Made by a program: the position numbers and the translations under genes. Positions 5,615 through 12,713 of a stretch of 17,142 bases of DNA are shown here, in pieces. Where the stretch lies: positions 71,243-88,384 of the forward strand of contig DCHM01000044.1 in the NCBI GenBank assembly GCA_002314835.1. The letters are read 5' to 3'. The notes below the pieces were generated by a model. That model did no database searches. It was not told the DNA's origin and saw nothing but the letters and a program-made list of their open reading frames with translations. Source of the stretch: Clostridiales bacterium UBA1752 (GTDB lineage Bacteria > Bacillota > Clostridia > Oscillospirales > CAG-382). Each line of letters starts with the position of its first letter. Within the stretch, counting starts at the first letter, position 1.

Positions 5615-7186
5615 TTATTCGGCGGCAGAGCTGTCGTCTGCAACGTCCTTTGCGGTAGCAACCGTGAGGTCTGTAAAGGTTGCGTTTTTGTAGTAGTCGG
5701 CGTACTTGGTTTCGGTGCCGTCCTCGGCCTCGAACGTGATGGATTCGATAGCGTTGTCGGTAAATACTACGGTAGCCTTAAAATCGTCAACCGTCCAAGC
5801 CTTTTCCATACCTGCTACGCTCTTAATCTCGTTGTCCGAAAGGTCGAGCTTGGTGAGCTGGTTGAGACCGGTAACTGCGGCTACAAACTCGCTGATTTCG
5901 TTGCCGGAAAGGCTGATAGTCGTAGCGGCGGTGAGGTTTTTAACAGCCGAAATATCAACTATCGAGTTGTCGTTGGCGTTAAAGGTGGTCAGCTTGACGA
6001 GTCCGCTGATGGGGTTGATGTCAACTATATCGTTGGCGTTGATATTGAGCGAGGTAAGCTCGGTGCAATTTTGGATGCCGTTAATGTTGGCAATCTTGTT
6101 GTCGTTTGCGGTGAGGGTAGTGAGCTTGGTCATGCCTTCGAGCGCGTCGAGGGTGGTAACTGCACATTTGCTGATGTCGAGCGTCTCGAGCAGGACGGAG
6201 TTTTTAATGCCCGAAATGTCTGCGAGCTTCTCCATACTGCCTGCGGAGAGAGTGGTGAGCTTGGTCATGCCCGAAAGAGCGTTAAGGTCGGTAAGGTCGT
6301 TGGCAGAGAGCGAAAGGTTCTCCATATTGACGAGACCTGCAAGCGCCGAAATATCGGTGATGCCGTTGCTGTTGAGGTCGAGAGACTTGAGCGAGGTCAA
6401 ACTCTTGAGAGGAGTGATGTCGCTGACTTTGAGTCCGCCCATAAGCAGTGTCTCGAGGTTTGAGCAGGCTTCGATACCTGCAATCGAGGTAACGCCGGTG
6501 CTCGTGATGTCGAGGCTTGTGAGAGCAGGGAAGCTCTCAATACCCTTGAGGTCTTTGATGCTGCTGTATTCGAGAGCGAGCACCTCAAGCTTGGTGAGAG
6601 AAGCGAGCTGTTCGAGCGAGGTGAGCTCGGTGAGCTGCATTGCTTCGATAACGGTGTCAAAGCTTACGCCGCTCGACGAGCCGTATATCTGAGCGTATAT
6701 CTGAGAGTAGTAAGCGTTGGTGTACATCTGATATACGTTGCTTGCGTCAAAAGCCGACAGGTAGCGCAGATTGCGGAAGAGCGCAAGGTCGCTGATATCG
6801 GTGATGATGTGCAGAGTAGCTACGTAGTCGGTGCCTTCGACAGGTTCATAGTCGTCGGTATCACCCGAAATAACCTTGTCGGTGTAATCCTTGTAGCCGA
6901 GCATAACAACGGGGTAGCTATACGCCGACTTATAGTCGCTCGACATAGAGATGTCACAGTAATATACGAGGCTCTCAAATTTGTCGAGAGTGTCCTGCGT
7001 GATGTCACGCGCCTTGCAGCCGAGTGAGGAGGCGATAGCCTGTGCAAACGTCTGGTCTGCAAACAACGGGTTGGTCGAAAAATACTTGTTTAGTGAAACA
7101 GCCAGTATGCCTGCTACGAGTGCGAGGCAAACAACGACGATTATAACGAGGTTGCGGAGGGCTGTTTTGCGGTTGTAAATGCTCAT
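5615..7186 (-). CDS. Membrane-anchored leucine-rich-repeat protein (internalin-like repeats)
   Basis: This 523-residue protein has a basic start (NRKTALRN), one hydrophobic segment (about 11-31) without a clear cleavage site, and a long extracytoplasmic part, so it is likely a type II-anchored surface protein. Residues 189-454 form twelve tandem leucine-rich repeats: ten of exactly 22 residues and two of 23, of the pattern L-x-x-L-x-x-L-x-L-x-x-N-x-I-x-D-I-x-x-L, as in bacterial internalin-type LRRs. The region 32-188 is non-repetitive, with one weak extra repeat near 125-150, and the last 60 residues form a small acidic cap (ending DDSSAAE). No LPxTG signal is present. The 22-residue curved solenoid suggests protein binding; the partner is unknown. 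The gene has its own promoter (7222-7250) and GGAGG RBS, and continues into a GNAT gene. Confidence 0.92.
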   Translation of the reverse strand: MSIYNRKTALRNLVIIVVVCLALVAGILAVSLNKYFSTNPLFADQTFAQAIASSLGCKARDITQDTLDKFESLVYYCDISMSSDYKSAYSYPVVMLGYKDYTDKVISGDTDDYEPVEGTDYVATLHIITDISDLALFRNLRYLSAFDASNVYQMYTNAYYSQIYAQIYGSSSGVSFDTVIEAMQLTELTSLEQLASLTKLEVLALEYSSIKDLKGIESFPALTSLDITSTGVTSIAGIEACSNLETLLMGGLKVSDITPLKSLTSLKSLDLNSNGITDISALAGLVNMENLSLSANDLTDLNALSGMTKLTTLSAGSMEKLADISGIKNSVLLETLDISKCAVTTLDALEGMTKLTTLTANDNKIANINGIQNCTELTSLNINANDIVDINPISGLVKLTTFNANDNSIVDISAVKNLTAATTISLSGNEISEFVAAVTGLNQLTKLDLSDNEIKSVAGMEKAWTVDDFKATVVFTDNAIESITFEAEDGTETKYADYYKNATFTDLTVATAKDVADDSSAAE

Positions 7187-7221
7187 TGCGGGGTATCCTC
7201 CAAGATTTTATTAACTTAGCA

Positions 7222-7250
7222 ATTATATCATACAAATAACCATTTTGCAA
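7222..7250 (-). promoter_or_regulatory. Sigma-A promoter of the LRR-GNAT operon
   Basis: On the minus strand TTGCAA (7245-7250), a 17-nt spacer and a perfect TATAAT (7222-7227) precede the LRR gene by about 36 nt. It shows that the LRR and GNAT genes can be transcribed independently of the genes upstream. Confidence 0.8.
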
Positions 7251-7299
7251 CAGTTTTTATTCCGAAATTAAGGCTCTATTTGCACAAAACGGTTATTTG
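7233..7299. repeat. Imperfect inverted repeat spanning the LRR promoter -35 and the end of the upstream gene
   Basis: CAAATAACCATTTTGCAA (7233-7250) and TTGCACAAAACGGTTATTTG (7280-7299) are reverse complements apart from one substitution and a two-base bulge, with a 29-nt spacer. One arm includes the stop codon of the upstream gene; the other covers the -35 box and spacer of the LRR promoter. No T-run follows on either strand, so it is not a standard terminator. Confidence 0.6.
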
Positions 7300-8486
7300 G
7301 CGCACTTTTTGAGTATGTTTTTGAGCAAAGCGAGGTTGTCGTCATAGCCGCTGCCCTCGGTTATGCAGATAAACGCGTCGTCCTTAAGCGAGCAGATTAG
7401 CGACGGCTTTGACTGCAGTGACTCTACCGTGACGGCGTATTTATACGCAGCTTCGTCGCTTACGACCTTTTGCTGTATGCCTGCGGTCTCGAGCAGTACG
7501 GGGCTGCCGTATTGCATTACCTTGTCAAAATAGTCCTTGTCACAGATTAAGATATAGCTCTTGCCGTCACTCAGCAAGCCTACCAAATCGGCGTATAATT
7601 CCTCGTCGGTCATCGCCTCCTGCGACTCGTTGCCCTTGACGATGATAGGGGGTGTTACCTTTGCAAACTCGTAAAAGGTATCGCCGAAGCCGTCTTTTTT
7701 GTCTATGCAGCCGAGGACGAAGGACTTAAAGTAATATTGCTCCTGCGAGTCGATGTTGGTGTCGCCGTAATAGACGATATTAACCTCGGTGTCGTTGTAA
7801 ACGACCTCGTTTTTTGCATAAGTGACGAGCTTAACGAATAGCAGCTTGTTTGCCGTCCACTGTTCGAGGGTGCGACCGTATTTGAGCGCGTCGTCCTCGG
7901 GCGAGCGGCGCATACAGACTATCGTGGTGTCGGGGAGTGACGAAAAGCCGGGGGCGAGCGACAGACCGAGGTCCTTGATATAAACTCCGTATTCGTCGTA
8001 GGTGCGCTCGGGCATTTCGGCGCTCGTCAGTATGGACGCAAGCGGTGCCAAAACGCCTATGTTTCTGAGCCTGTCGTAATAATAGTCGTCGCAGAGGTAT
8101 ATGACGGCGTCGCCTGCACGGACCTCGTTCTCGAACCTTTGCAGGACGGCGTTATTGGTGTCGTAGTTGATGACCGCTTCGCCCTCGTCGGTCGAAACGT
8201 TGTCGGTGTGTGCCGTCAGCTCCAAAAAGCCTATCTCCTTGGTGCCGTCGCCGTTGACGTCGGTGATGTTGGAGGCTACAAAATCCTTTAGCTCGCCGCA
8301 GTCCTTGACCGACAGCACGCCTGCTCCGATATACATTAGGTCAACGTCGCTCTCGCGCTGTGCAAATAGCTGTACGCACGCGACGATAAGCGCGATAATC
8401 AGCACGCCAAAGATGATAATCATCCATTTGTAATAGTACCAGATGTTGGACATCCTGTCCTTAAAGGTGTATTTTTCTTTTTCCAT
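7293..8486 (-). CDS. Single-pass membrane protein of unknown family
   Basis: This 397-residue protein starts with a short charged cytosolic segment, then an aromatic/basic run (NIWYYYKW, 14-21) leading into one membrane helix (22-42), and about 355 extracytoplasmic residues. No cleavage site is evident, so it is likely anchored. The outer part mixes alpha/beta-like stretches (ILICDKDYFDKVMQYG, AVIYLCDDYYYDRL) that recall solute-binding-protein lobes, but I do not recognise a family. A lone Ca-binding-like loop, DVNGDGTKE, occupies 76-84, close to the membrane. GAGGT lies 5 nt before the ATG. The gene follows the frameshifted GNAT gene by 20 nt and is the last of the run beginning at the YdcF gene; the LRR gene with a similar topology follows behind its own promoter. 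Function unknown. Confidence 0.85.
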   Translation of the reverse strand: MEKEKYTFKDRMSNIWYYYKWMIIIFGVLIIALIVACVQLFAQRESDVDLMYIGAGVLSVKDCGELKDFVASNITDVNGDGTKEIGFLELTAHTDNVSTDEGEAVINYDTNNAVLQRFENEVRAGDAVIYLCDDYYYDRLRNIGVLAPLASILTSAEMPERTYDEYGVYIKDLGLSLAPGFSSLPDTTIVCMRRSPEDDALKYGRTLEQWTANKLLFVKLVTYAKNEVVYNDTEVNIVYYGDTNIDSQEQYYFKSFVLGCIDKKDGFGDTFYEFAKVTPPIIVKGNESQEAMTDEELYADLVGLLSDGKSYILICDKDYFDKVMQYGSPVLLETAGIQQKVVSDEAAYKYAVTVESLQSKPSLICSLKDDAFICITEGSGYDDNLALLKNILKKCAK

Positions 8487-8505
8487 AATGACCTCAAAAT
8501 GCCGT

Positions 8506-8989
8506 TTAGATTATCAGCTCGTATGCGTTGCGCGGCGAGCCGTCCGCAATGCGTATTACGCCGCGGTAGCTAAAACCGTGAGACAAAATCACCTTTTGCA
8601 TCGGACGGTTGTTTGCGTGGGTGTCAACCCTTATATGGTTTGTCTTTGTAAGGCAAAACGACAGCGCGGTGTCAAAAACTCCGCCCTTATCGCTCCCCCT
8701 TGGCTATGCGGTGGATGGTGCCGTAGGGCGCGTCGGACAGCCATGCGCCGTCGATATCCTTATACGTCGGGTCTTGACCGAGTATAAAGGCAAAAACGCC
8801 TACGACTTTGCCGCCGTCAATAACGGCGTAGCTCTGACCGAGTGCTATGTCGCGCTCTGCCGTTTCGCGGCTCGGGTGCCCGACAGCCCACTGAGTCGGG
8901 TTGCCGCTCTCTACCATAAACCGCTGCGCCGAGGCGTATATCTGCATTATTTCGTCTAATAAATCAGCGGTAGCTTTGATGACTGTCAT
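8506..8989 (-). pseudogene. GNAT-family acetyltransferase broken by a one-base frameshift
   Basis: From the ATG at 8987-8989 the first frame gives 100 residues with a GNAT-like start (DLLDEIMQIYASAQRFM, QWAVGHPSRETAERDI, YAVIDGGKVVGVFAF) and stops at 8687-8689 just after TIHRIAKGER. The next frame continues without a break to a TAA at 8506-8508. It encodes the expected C-terminal half: DKGGVFDTALSF, HIRVDTHANNRPMQKVI, HGFSYRGVIRIADGSPRNAYELI. The total span is one base more than a multiple of three. The simplest explanation is one extra G in the run of five G at 8695-8699 (C on the plus strand); a run of four restores a full protein of about 160 residues. The start overlaps the HD gene end (TAA A ATG), so it is translationally coupled. 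It may be a true pseudogene, a variable homopolymer or a sequencing/assembly error. Confidence 0.9.
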
Positions 8990-8990
8990 T

Positions 8991-9866
8991 TTATACTTGT
9001 GATAGCTTATTAATCTTAATCGCAGTCTGCTTTATGCGGTACGGAGTGCGCTGAGCGCATACGGACACGCACTGGTCGAGGGTGTATTGCAGCTTTTCAA
9101 AGAGCTGGATGACGTGACCGTAAATCTCGGCGTCGCTGTCGTCAACCGTTACCGCAAAACAGTCGGGTTCAAATACGACCTTTTTGATGGCGAGGTGCTT
9201 GCTGAACTCTATCCTGCCTTTTTCGTCGTCAATATGCTTTAGGTCGTACACGAATTGCAGGTTGCGGTCGGCTGCTATATCCAGCTCGTCACCGAGCCTT
9301 ATCAGTGCCGAAAGGTAGGGGAGGCACACGGTGTTGCCGCCCGGCAGCTTGTATTCTGACGGATATTCCGCCTCGTCAAAGAGGTTTGTCTTGCGGTGAC
9401 CTCTCGAAACCTGTATCGTTGCCCACAGGTGCTCTTTGGACGGAAACTCAAATATACTTGCGTACTTTTTGATATACATTCCGCTCAATTCGTTGTGAAA
9501 CGAGCGTATTATTTCGGACACGTCGGCGCCCGGGTTTTGTTTTAAAAACTCGTCTACCGGCAAAAAAGCCTTAAACTCGTCGTAATCCTTTTGCGAAATG
9601 CCCATGCCGCTGTCGTGCAGGTACGCCGCCATCAGCAGTATAAATATCTCGTCCTCGTTGAGCCTGTCGCAATAGTCGCCTATCAGCTCGTTGCAAAACG
9701 CGATTATTTCGACTGAATGAAGCGCCGTATGGTCGGTGAAGGACGGAAACAGCGTCTTGTATTTTTGCAAGAGGTTTTGACAGCACAGTACGTTATCTGC
9801 AAAAGTGCGGTGAAGTGCAGGCGACAGGCTTTTGAGCCTCGTTTCTATCGCGTAATCGTAGCTCAT
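8991..9866 (-). CDS. HD-domain phosphohydrolase (HD-CE-like)
   Basis: This 291-residue cytosolic protein has the metal-binding set of the HD superfamily: His50 in DHTALHS, the His84-Asp85 doublet in AAYLHDSGMG, His124 in SFHNELS, His157 in SRGHRKTN and Asp193 in LIRLGDELDI. The order H...HD...H...H...D, with the phrase RLGDELD, resembles the HD-CE type seen in stand-alone proteins and fused to ATPase domains. The family hydrolyses phosphate esters of nucleotides; the substrate here cannot be read. The RBS TAGGAG overlaps the stop codon of the purine nucleoside phosphorylase gene, 14 nt upstream, and its own stop is coupled to the GNAT gene. The setting next to a nucleoside phosphorylase would fit a nucleotide-related substrate, but that is inference. 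Confidence 0.88.
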   Translation of the reverse strand: MSYDYAIETRLKSLSPALHRTFADNVLCCQNLLQKYKTLFPSFTDHTALHSVEIIAFCNELIGDYCDRLNEDEIFILLMAAYLHDSGMGISQKDYDEFKAFLPVDEFLKQNPGADVSEIIRSFHNELSGMYIKKYASIFEFPSKEHLWATIQVSRGHRKTNLFDEAEYPSEYKLPGGNTVCLPYLSALIRLGDELDIAADRNLQFVYDLKHIDDEKGRIEFSKHLAIKKVVFEPDCFAVTVDDSDAEIYGHVIQLFEKLQYTLDQCVSVCAQRTPYRIKQTAIKINKLSQV

Positions 9867-9880
9867 TTAATCTTTAGCTC

Positions 9881-10699
9881 CTAAATGTTTTTGCAGATTT
9901 CGGTAACGAGCGTCTTAAACTTTGTTTCTACAGCCTTGCCGGTCTCCATAACCTCGGCGTGCGTGAGTGGCTGCTTGAGTATGCCTGCCGCCATGTTGGT
10001 CATGCAGGAAATGCCGAGCACCTTGATGCCGCAGTGCACAGCGACTGTCGTTTCGGCAACTGTTGACATACCGACTGCGTCGGCACCGAGCGCGCGGACG
10101 GCGCGGATTTCGGCAGGAGTCTCGTACATCGGACCTTTGCAATAGCAGTAAACGCCCTTTTGCATCTTGATGCCGCACCTTGCGGCACATTCCTCGGCGA
10201 GCTCGACGTATTCGGGAGCGTAAGCGTAGCTCATCGAAGGGAATCGAGGTCCGAACCTTTCGTCGTTTTTGCCGAATAGCGGACTGTCGCAAAACAGCGC
10301 AATCTGGTCTTCTATAATCATCAGGTCGCCGGGCTTATAGCTCGTGTTGACGGCGCCTGCGGCGTTTGTGAGCAGTAGATTTTTGACACCGAGCAGCGCG
10401 AGCACTCTGACGTACAGCGTGACGTCCTGCATATCGTAGCCCTCGTATCTGTGGAATCTGCCCTGCATGGCGATTATATATTTACCGCCTGCATAGCCGA
10501 ATATCATCTTGCCCTTGTGGCCTGCGACCGTAACGGCAGGGAAGCCCTTGATGTCATTATAGTCGATTTCGGCAGTCCTTTGTATGCTGTCGCCGAAGGC
10601 ACCCAGTCCGCTGCCGAGCACGACGGCGGTATCGGGGATGTCACTGACACGTGATTTAACGTATTGCGCGATGGCGTTGGCTCTGTCAAAAAGTTCCAT
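9881..10699 (-). CDS. punA: Purine nucleoside phosphorylase, class I trimeric type
   Basis: The enzyme splits purine (deoxy)nucleosides with phosphate into free base and (deoxy)ribose-1-phosphate in purine salvage. The 272 residues contain the family landmarks in order: the phosphate-binding VLGSGLG (27-33), the GHKGK histidine (61), MQGRFHRYEGY (78-88), LLLTNAAGAVN (108-118), KGPMYETPAE (188-197) with the base-site glutamate, GMSTVAETTVA (210-220), and SCMTNMAAGI (231-240) with the purine-binding asparagine (235). This Asn-type pocket suits guanosine/inosine-like substrates. Length is normal for the trimeric class. The RBS GGAGAAAG lies before the ATG, 21 nt after the YdcF gene, and the HD gene follows at 14 nt. 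It is the only clear metabolic anchor of this operon. The equivalent in B. subtilis is pupG. Confidence 0.95.
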   Translation of the reverse strand: MELFDRANAIAQYVKSRVSDIPDTAVVLGSGLGAFGDSIQRTAEIDYNDIKGFPAVTVAGHKGKMIFGYAGGKYIIAMQGRFHRYEGYDMQDVTLYVRVLALLGVKNLLLTNAAGAVNTSYKPGDLMIIEDQIALFCDSPLFGKNDERFGPRFPSMSYAYAPEYVELAEECAARCGIKMQKGVYCYCKGPMYETPAEIRAVRALGADAVGMSTVAETTVAVHCGIKVLGISCMTNMAAGILKQPLTHAEVMETGKAVETKFKTLVTEICKNI

Positions 10700-10720
10700 T
10701 TTTCTTTCTCCGTATATAAA

Positions 10721-11809
10721 TTAAAATAAAGCTACTATGGCACAAACGAGTGCGATAAACGCGGTGGTGACTATATGCGTCCTCAGCGTCATGGCGAATA
10801 TTGCGACGACCTCGCGCGCAAAGCCGTTGGGCCAAAAATACCATTTGGTGCGGCTGCCGATGCCCTCGGCTTTTATGCCCACGCGGTCGGCGAGCATTCC
10901 GCTGCGGAGCACGTGGTAGTTGGTCGTGGCAAACGCGACCTTGGCGTCAGGGTTGATTTTATCTATTATTTTTTTTGAAAAAGCAAAGTTTTCGTAGGTG
11001 TTTTTTGACTCTTTTTCGGGGTAAACCTCGTCGTTTTCGGCACCGTGTGAGAGCAGATAAAGCTCCATGGCGGAGGCTTCGCTGATTATCTCGTCACTGC
11101 CCTTGCCGCCCGAGGGAACGTATAAAACCTTTTTGCCGCAGGCGATTTCCTGGTCCCACGCGTACTTGATGGCGCGGTTGGTGCGCCCCTTGATGAGTGG
11201 CAAGAGGCCGCCCTGCTTGTTTATCGAGCAGCCGAGTATGACTATAAAATCCTTGTCGTAGTGCGGCTTTTGCTTTGCGGCGATATAGCCCATGAATATG
11301 ACCGCAAACATCATACATTCGAGATAGTCGAGCACGCTGTAGAATATCAGCGGCAGAGTGCGCATGAGGTAGGACAGCACGGCGCTCCCGACCTGAGGCT
11401 CGAGGTAGTCAAACAGCCTCGAAATCAGATAAATAACCACAGTCGCGGCGGCGAGTATTACGCCGAGGAAGGTGCCTATCATGTTGCGCGGTCTCATGCC
11501 CTCGTGCTTCATCAGCGAAATATTGCTTATCAGCATCAGCACGCCGAGCACCGCGATAGCCCATATCGACAGGTGGGCAAAATTGCTCGGAAAGCCCTTT
11601 ATCGCAGGGATAATCCTTGCTTTGTCGCCTCCGCTTGCGCACATGGTGACGATAACAGTGATAAGCAGCATGAGCGAGGCAAAAGCACCTGCCGAAAGGC
11701 ATATACATTTGAGCTTATATATGGTTTTGTGAGCCTGCTTTTTGAGAGCAAAAAGCATAGCGGTTATCGCGAGCGCGATAACGACGATAAGTGCGACGTA
11801 AATGAACAT
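10721..11809 (-). CDS. YdcF/SanA/ElyC-family (DUF218) multi-pass membrane protein
   Basis: This 362-residue protein has about five N-terminal membrane helices (roughly 1-22, 36-57, 78-100, 111-131, 147-175), a DUF218 domain (about 186-335) and a final helix (341-361). The DUF218 hallmarks are DFIVILGCSIN (187-197), the basic KGRTNRAI (207-214), PSGGKGSDE, the acidic/Asn segment KESKNTYENFAFS and TTNYHVLRS. The family has an alpha/beta fold and is linked to cell envelope maintenance (SanA and ElyC in enterobacteria), although its reaction is unknown. This architecture, with several helices in front, resembles the Firmicutes YdcF-like membrane proteins. It is the first gene of the run into punA, HD, GNAT and 7293-8486, behind the promoter at 11836-11864. 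Its RBS is weak (AGGTCG). Confidence 0.9.
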   Translation of the reverse strand: MFIYVALIVVIALAITAMLFALKKQAHKTIYKLKCICLSAGAFASLMLLITVIVTMCASGGDKARIIPAIKGFPSNFAHLSIWAIAVLGVLMLISNISLMKHEGMRPRNMIGTFLGVILAAATVVIYLISRLFDYLEPQVGSAVLSYLMRTLPLIFYSVLDYLECMMFAVIFMGYIAAKQKPHYDKDFIVILGCSINKQGGLLPLIKGRTNRAIKYAWDQEIACGKKVLYVPSGGKGSDEIISEASAMELYLLSHGAENDEVYPEKESKNTYENFAFSKKIIDKINPDAKVAFATTNYHVLRSGMLADRVGIKAEGIGSRTKWYFWPNGFAREVVAIFAMTLRTHIVTTAFIALVCAIVALF

Positions 11810-11835
11810 AATACGACCTATACATTTGATGATAT

Positions 11836-11864
11836 ATTATATCAAACAAATTGCATAATATCAA
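11836..11864 (-). promoter_or_regulatory. Sigma-A promoter of the YdcF-punA-HD operon
   Basis: On the minus strand TTGATA (11859-11864), a 17-nt spacer and a perfect TATAAT (11836-11841) lie about 27 nt before the YdcF start codon. It is divergent from the rsmJ promoter, with only 8 nt between the two -35 boxes. Confidence 0.8.
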
Positions 11865-11872
11865 GAGCAGTA

Positions 11873-11900
11873 TTGACAAAATTTAGATTTTATTTATACT
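11873..11900 (+). promoter_or_regulatory. Sigma-A promoter of rsmJ
   Basis: TTGACA (11873-11878), a 16-nt spacer and TATACT (11895-11900) precede rsmJ. AAAGGAGGTG follows at 11908-11917, 7 nt before the ATG. Confidence 0.75.
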
Positions 11901-11924
11901 GTTTTTCAAAGGAGGTGTGCACGA

Positions 11925-12659
11925 ATGCAGGACTGTGTGATATGCGGCGGCTTTTGTCCGTCCAAAGAGAGCGAATTGTCGCAGAGATTAGGCTTACGGC
12001 TCGTTAACGACGCAGGCGACCGTCTGCACCTGTGCTACACCGACAAGGGGCTTACGTTAAGGTGCGGACAAAACTGCATGACGGGCGACTTTGCAGACCT
12101 TAAAAAGAGGCTCAAACAGCCCAATCTCCAGAGCGAAATGATAGTCAAAGCATCCAAAATCAAAGGCTCGGATAATCTGCGCCTCTTGGACGCTACGGCG
12201 GGTATGGGGACAGATTCGTTTTTGCTTGCGGCGGCAGGCTTTACCGTCGATATGTACGAGTACGACGCGGTGATAGCGGAGCTACTGACCGACGCACTGT
12301 CGCGCGCGGCGCTCGACCCCGATTTGACCGCAATCGTCGGCAGGATAACCGTCCATCGCAACGACAGCATAAAGGCAATGCTCTCGCTTGATTACCGCCC
12401 AGACGTCATATTGCTCGACCCGATGTTTCCCGAGCGTCAAAAGAGCGCACTCGTCAAAAAGAAGTTTCAATTACTCCAACAGCTCGAGTGCCCCTGCACC
12501 GACGAAAACGAGCTGCTCACTGCCGCTATAGGCGCAAAGCCTCGCCGTATAGTCATAAAGAGACCTCTCAAGGCTCCGTATCTCGCGGAAAAAAAGCCGA
12601 GCTTCTCTCTGCTCGGCAAGGCTATACGCTATGATGCTATTGTCTTTGCAGACAACTAA
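11925..12659 (+). CDS. rsmJ: RsmJ-like SAM-dependent rRNA methyltransferase
   Basis: RsmJ uses S-adenosylmethionine to methylate N2 of G1516 in 16S rRNA (E. coli numbering). This 244-residue protein matches the family through the SAM-binding loop LLDATAGMGTDSF (87-99), the acidic residues after the second strand in MYEYD (110-114), and the signature LLDPMFPERQKSALVKK (163-179), followed by KPRRIVIKRPLKAPYLAEKKP. The length is close to that of E. coli RsmJ (about 250). The N-terminus is unusual: cysteines at 4, 7, 11, 37, 47 and 51 (DCVICGGFCPSK..., RCGQNC), which the E. coli protein as I recall it lacks and which could bind a metal. A strong RBS (AAAGGAGG) fixes the start. The gene is monocistronic and ends in a two-way terminator shared with the opposing gene. 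Confidence 0.9.
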   Translation: MQDCVICGGFCPSKESELSQRLGLRLVNDAGDRLHLCYTDKGLTLRCGQNCMTGDFADLKKRLKQPNLQSEMIVKASKIKGSDNLRLLDATAGMGTDSFLLAAAGFTVDMYEYDAVIAELLTDALSRAALDPDLTAIVGRITVHRNDSIKAMLSLDYRPDVILLDPMFPERQKSALVKKKFQLLQQLECPCTDENELLTAAIGAKPRRIVIKRPLKAPYLAEKKPSFSLLGKAIRYDAIVFADN

Positions 12660-12668
12660 TAATAAAAA

Positions 12669-12694
12669 AAGTCCTTCACCAGAAGGGCTTTTTT
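12669..12694. terminator. Bidirectional terminator between rsmJ and the DUF4838-like gene
   Basis: AAGTCCTTC and GAAGGGCTT (12669-12690, one G-T pair) form a 9-bp stem around ACCA. On the plus strand a run of six T ends it; on the minus strand the A-run before the stem (12664-12670) supplies seven T. It therefore serves both convergent genes. A second small stem, GCGCC-TTT-GGCGC (12698-12710), lies between it and the end of the minus-strand gene. Confidence 0.9.
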
Positions 12695-12713
12695 CATGCG
12701 CCTTTGGCGCAAT

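Noticed and set aside
5660..6650. Tandem DNA repeat or CRISPR-like periodicity in the LRR region
   Set aside because: The 66-bp periodicity reflects 22-residue protein repeats; the DNA units differ from each other and there are no identical spacers/repeats.
5706..6692. 328-codon plus-strand frame antisense to the LRR gene
   Set aside because: Its low-complexity S/L/V-rich product mirrors the repeat codons of the LRR gene on the other strand; no RBS and no recognisable domain.
8443..8959. Two plus-strand frames of 114 and 116 codons over the GNAT region
   Set aside because: The minus strand holds a recognisable, though frameshifted, GNAT gene; these frames have no motif or RBS.
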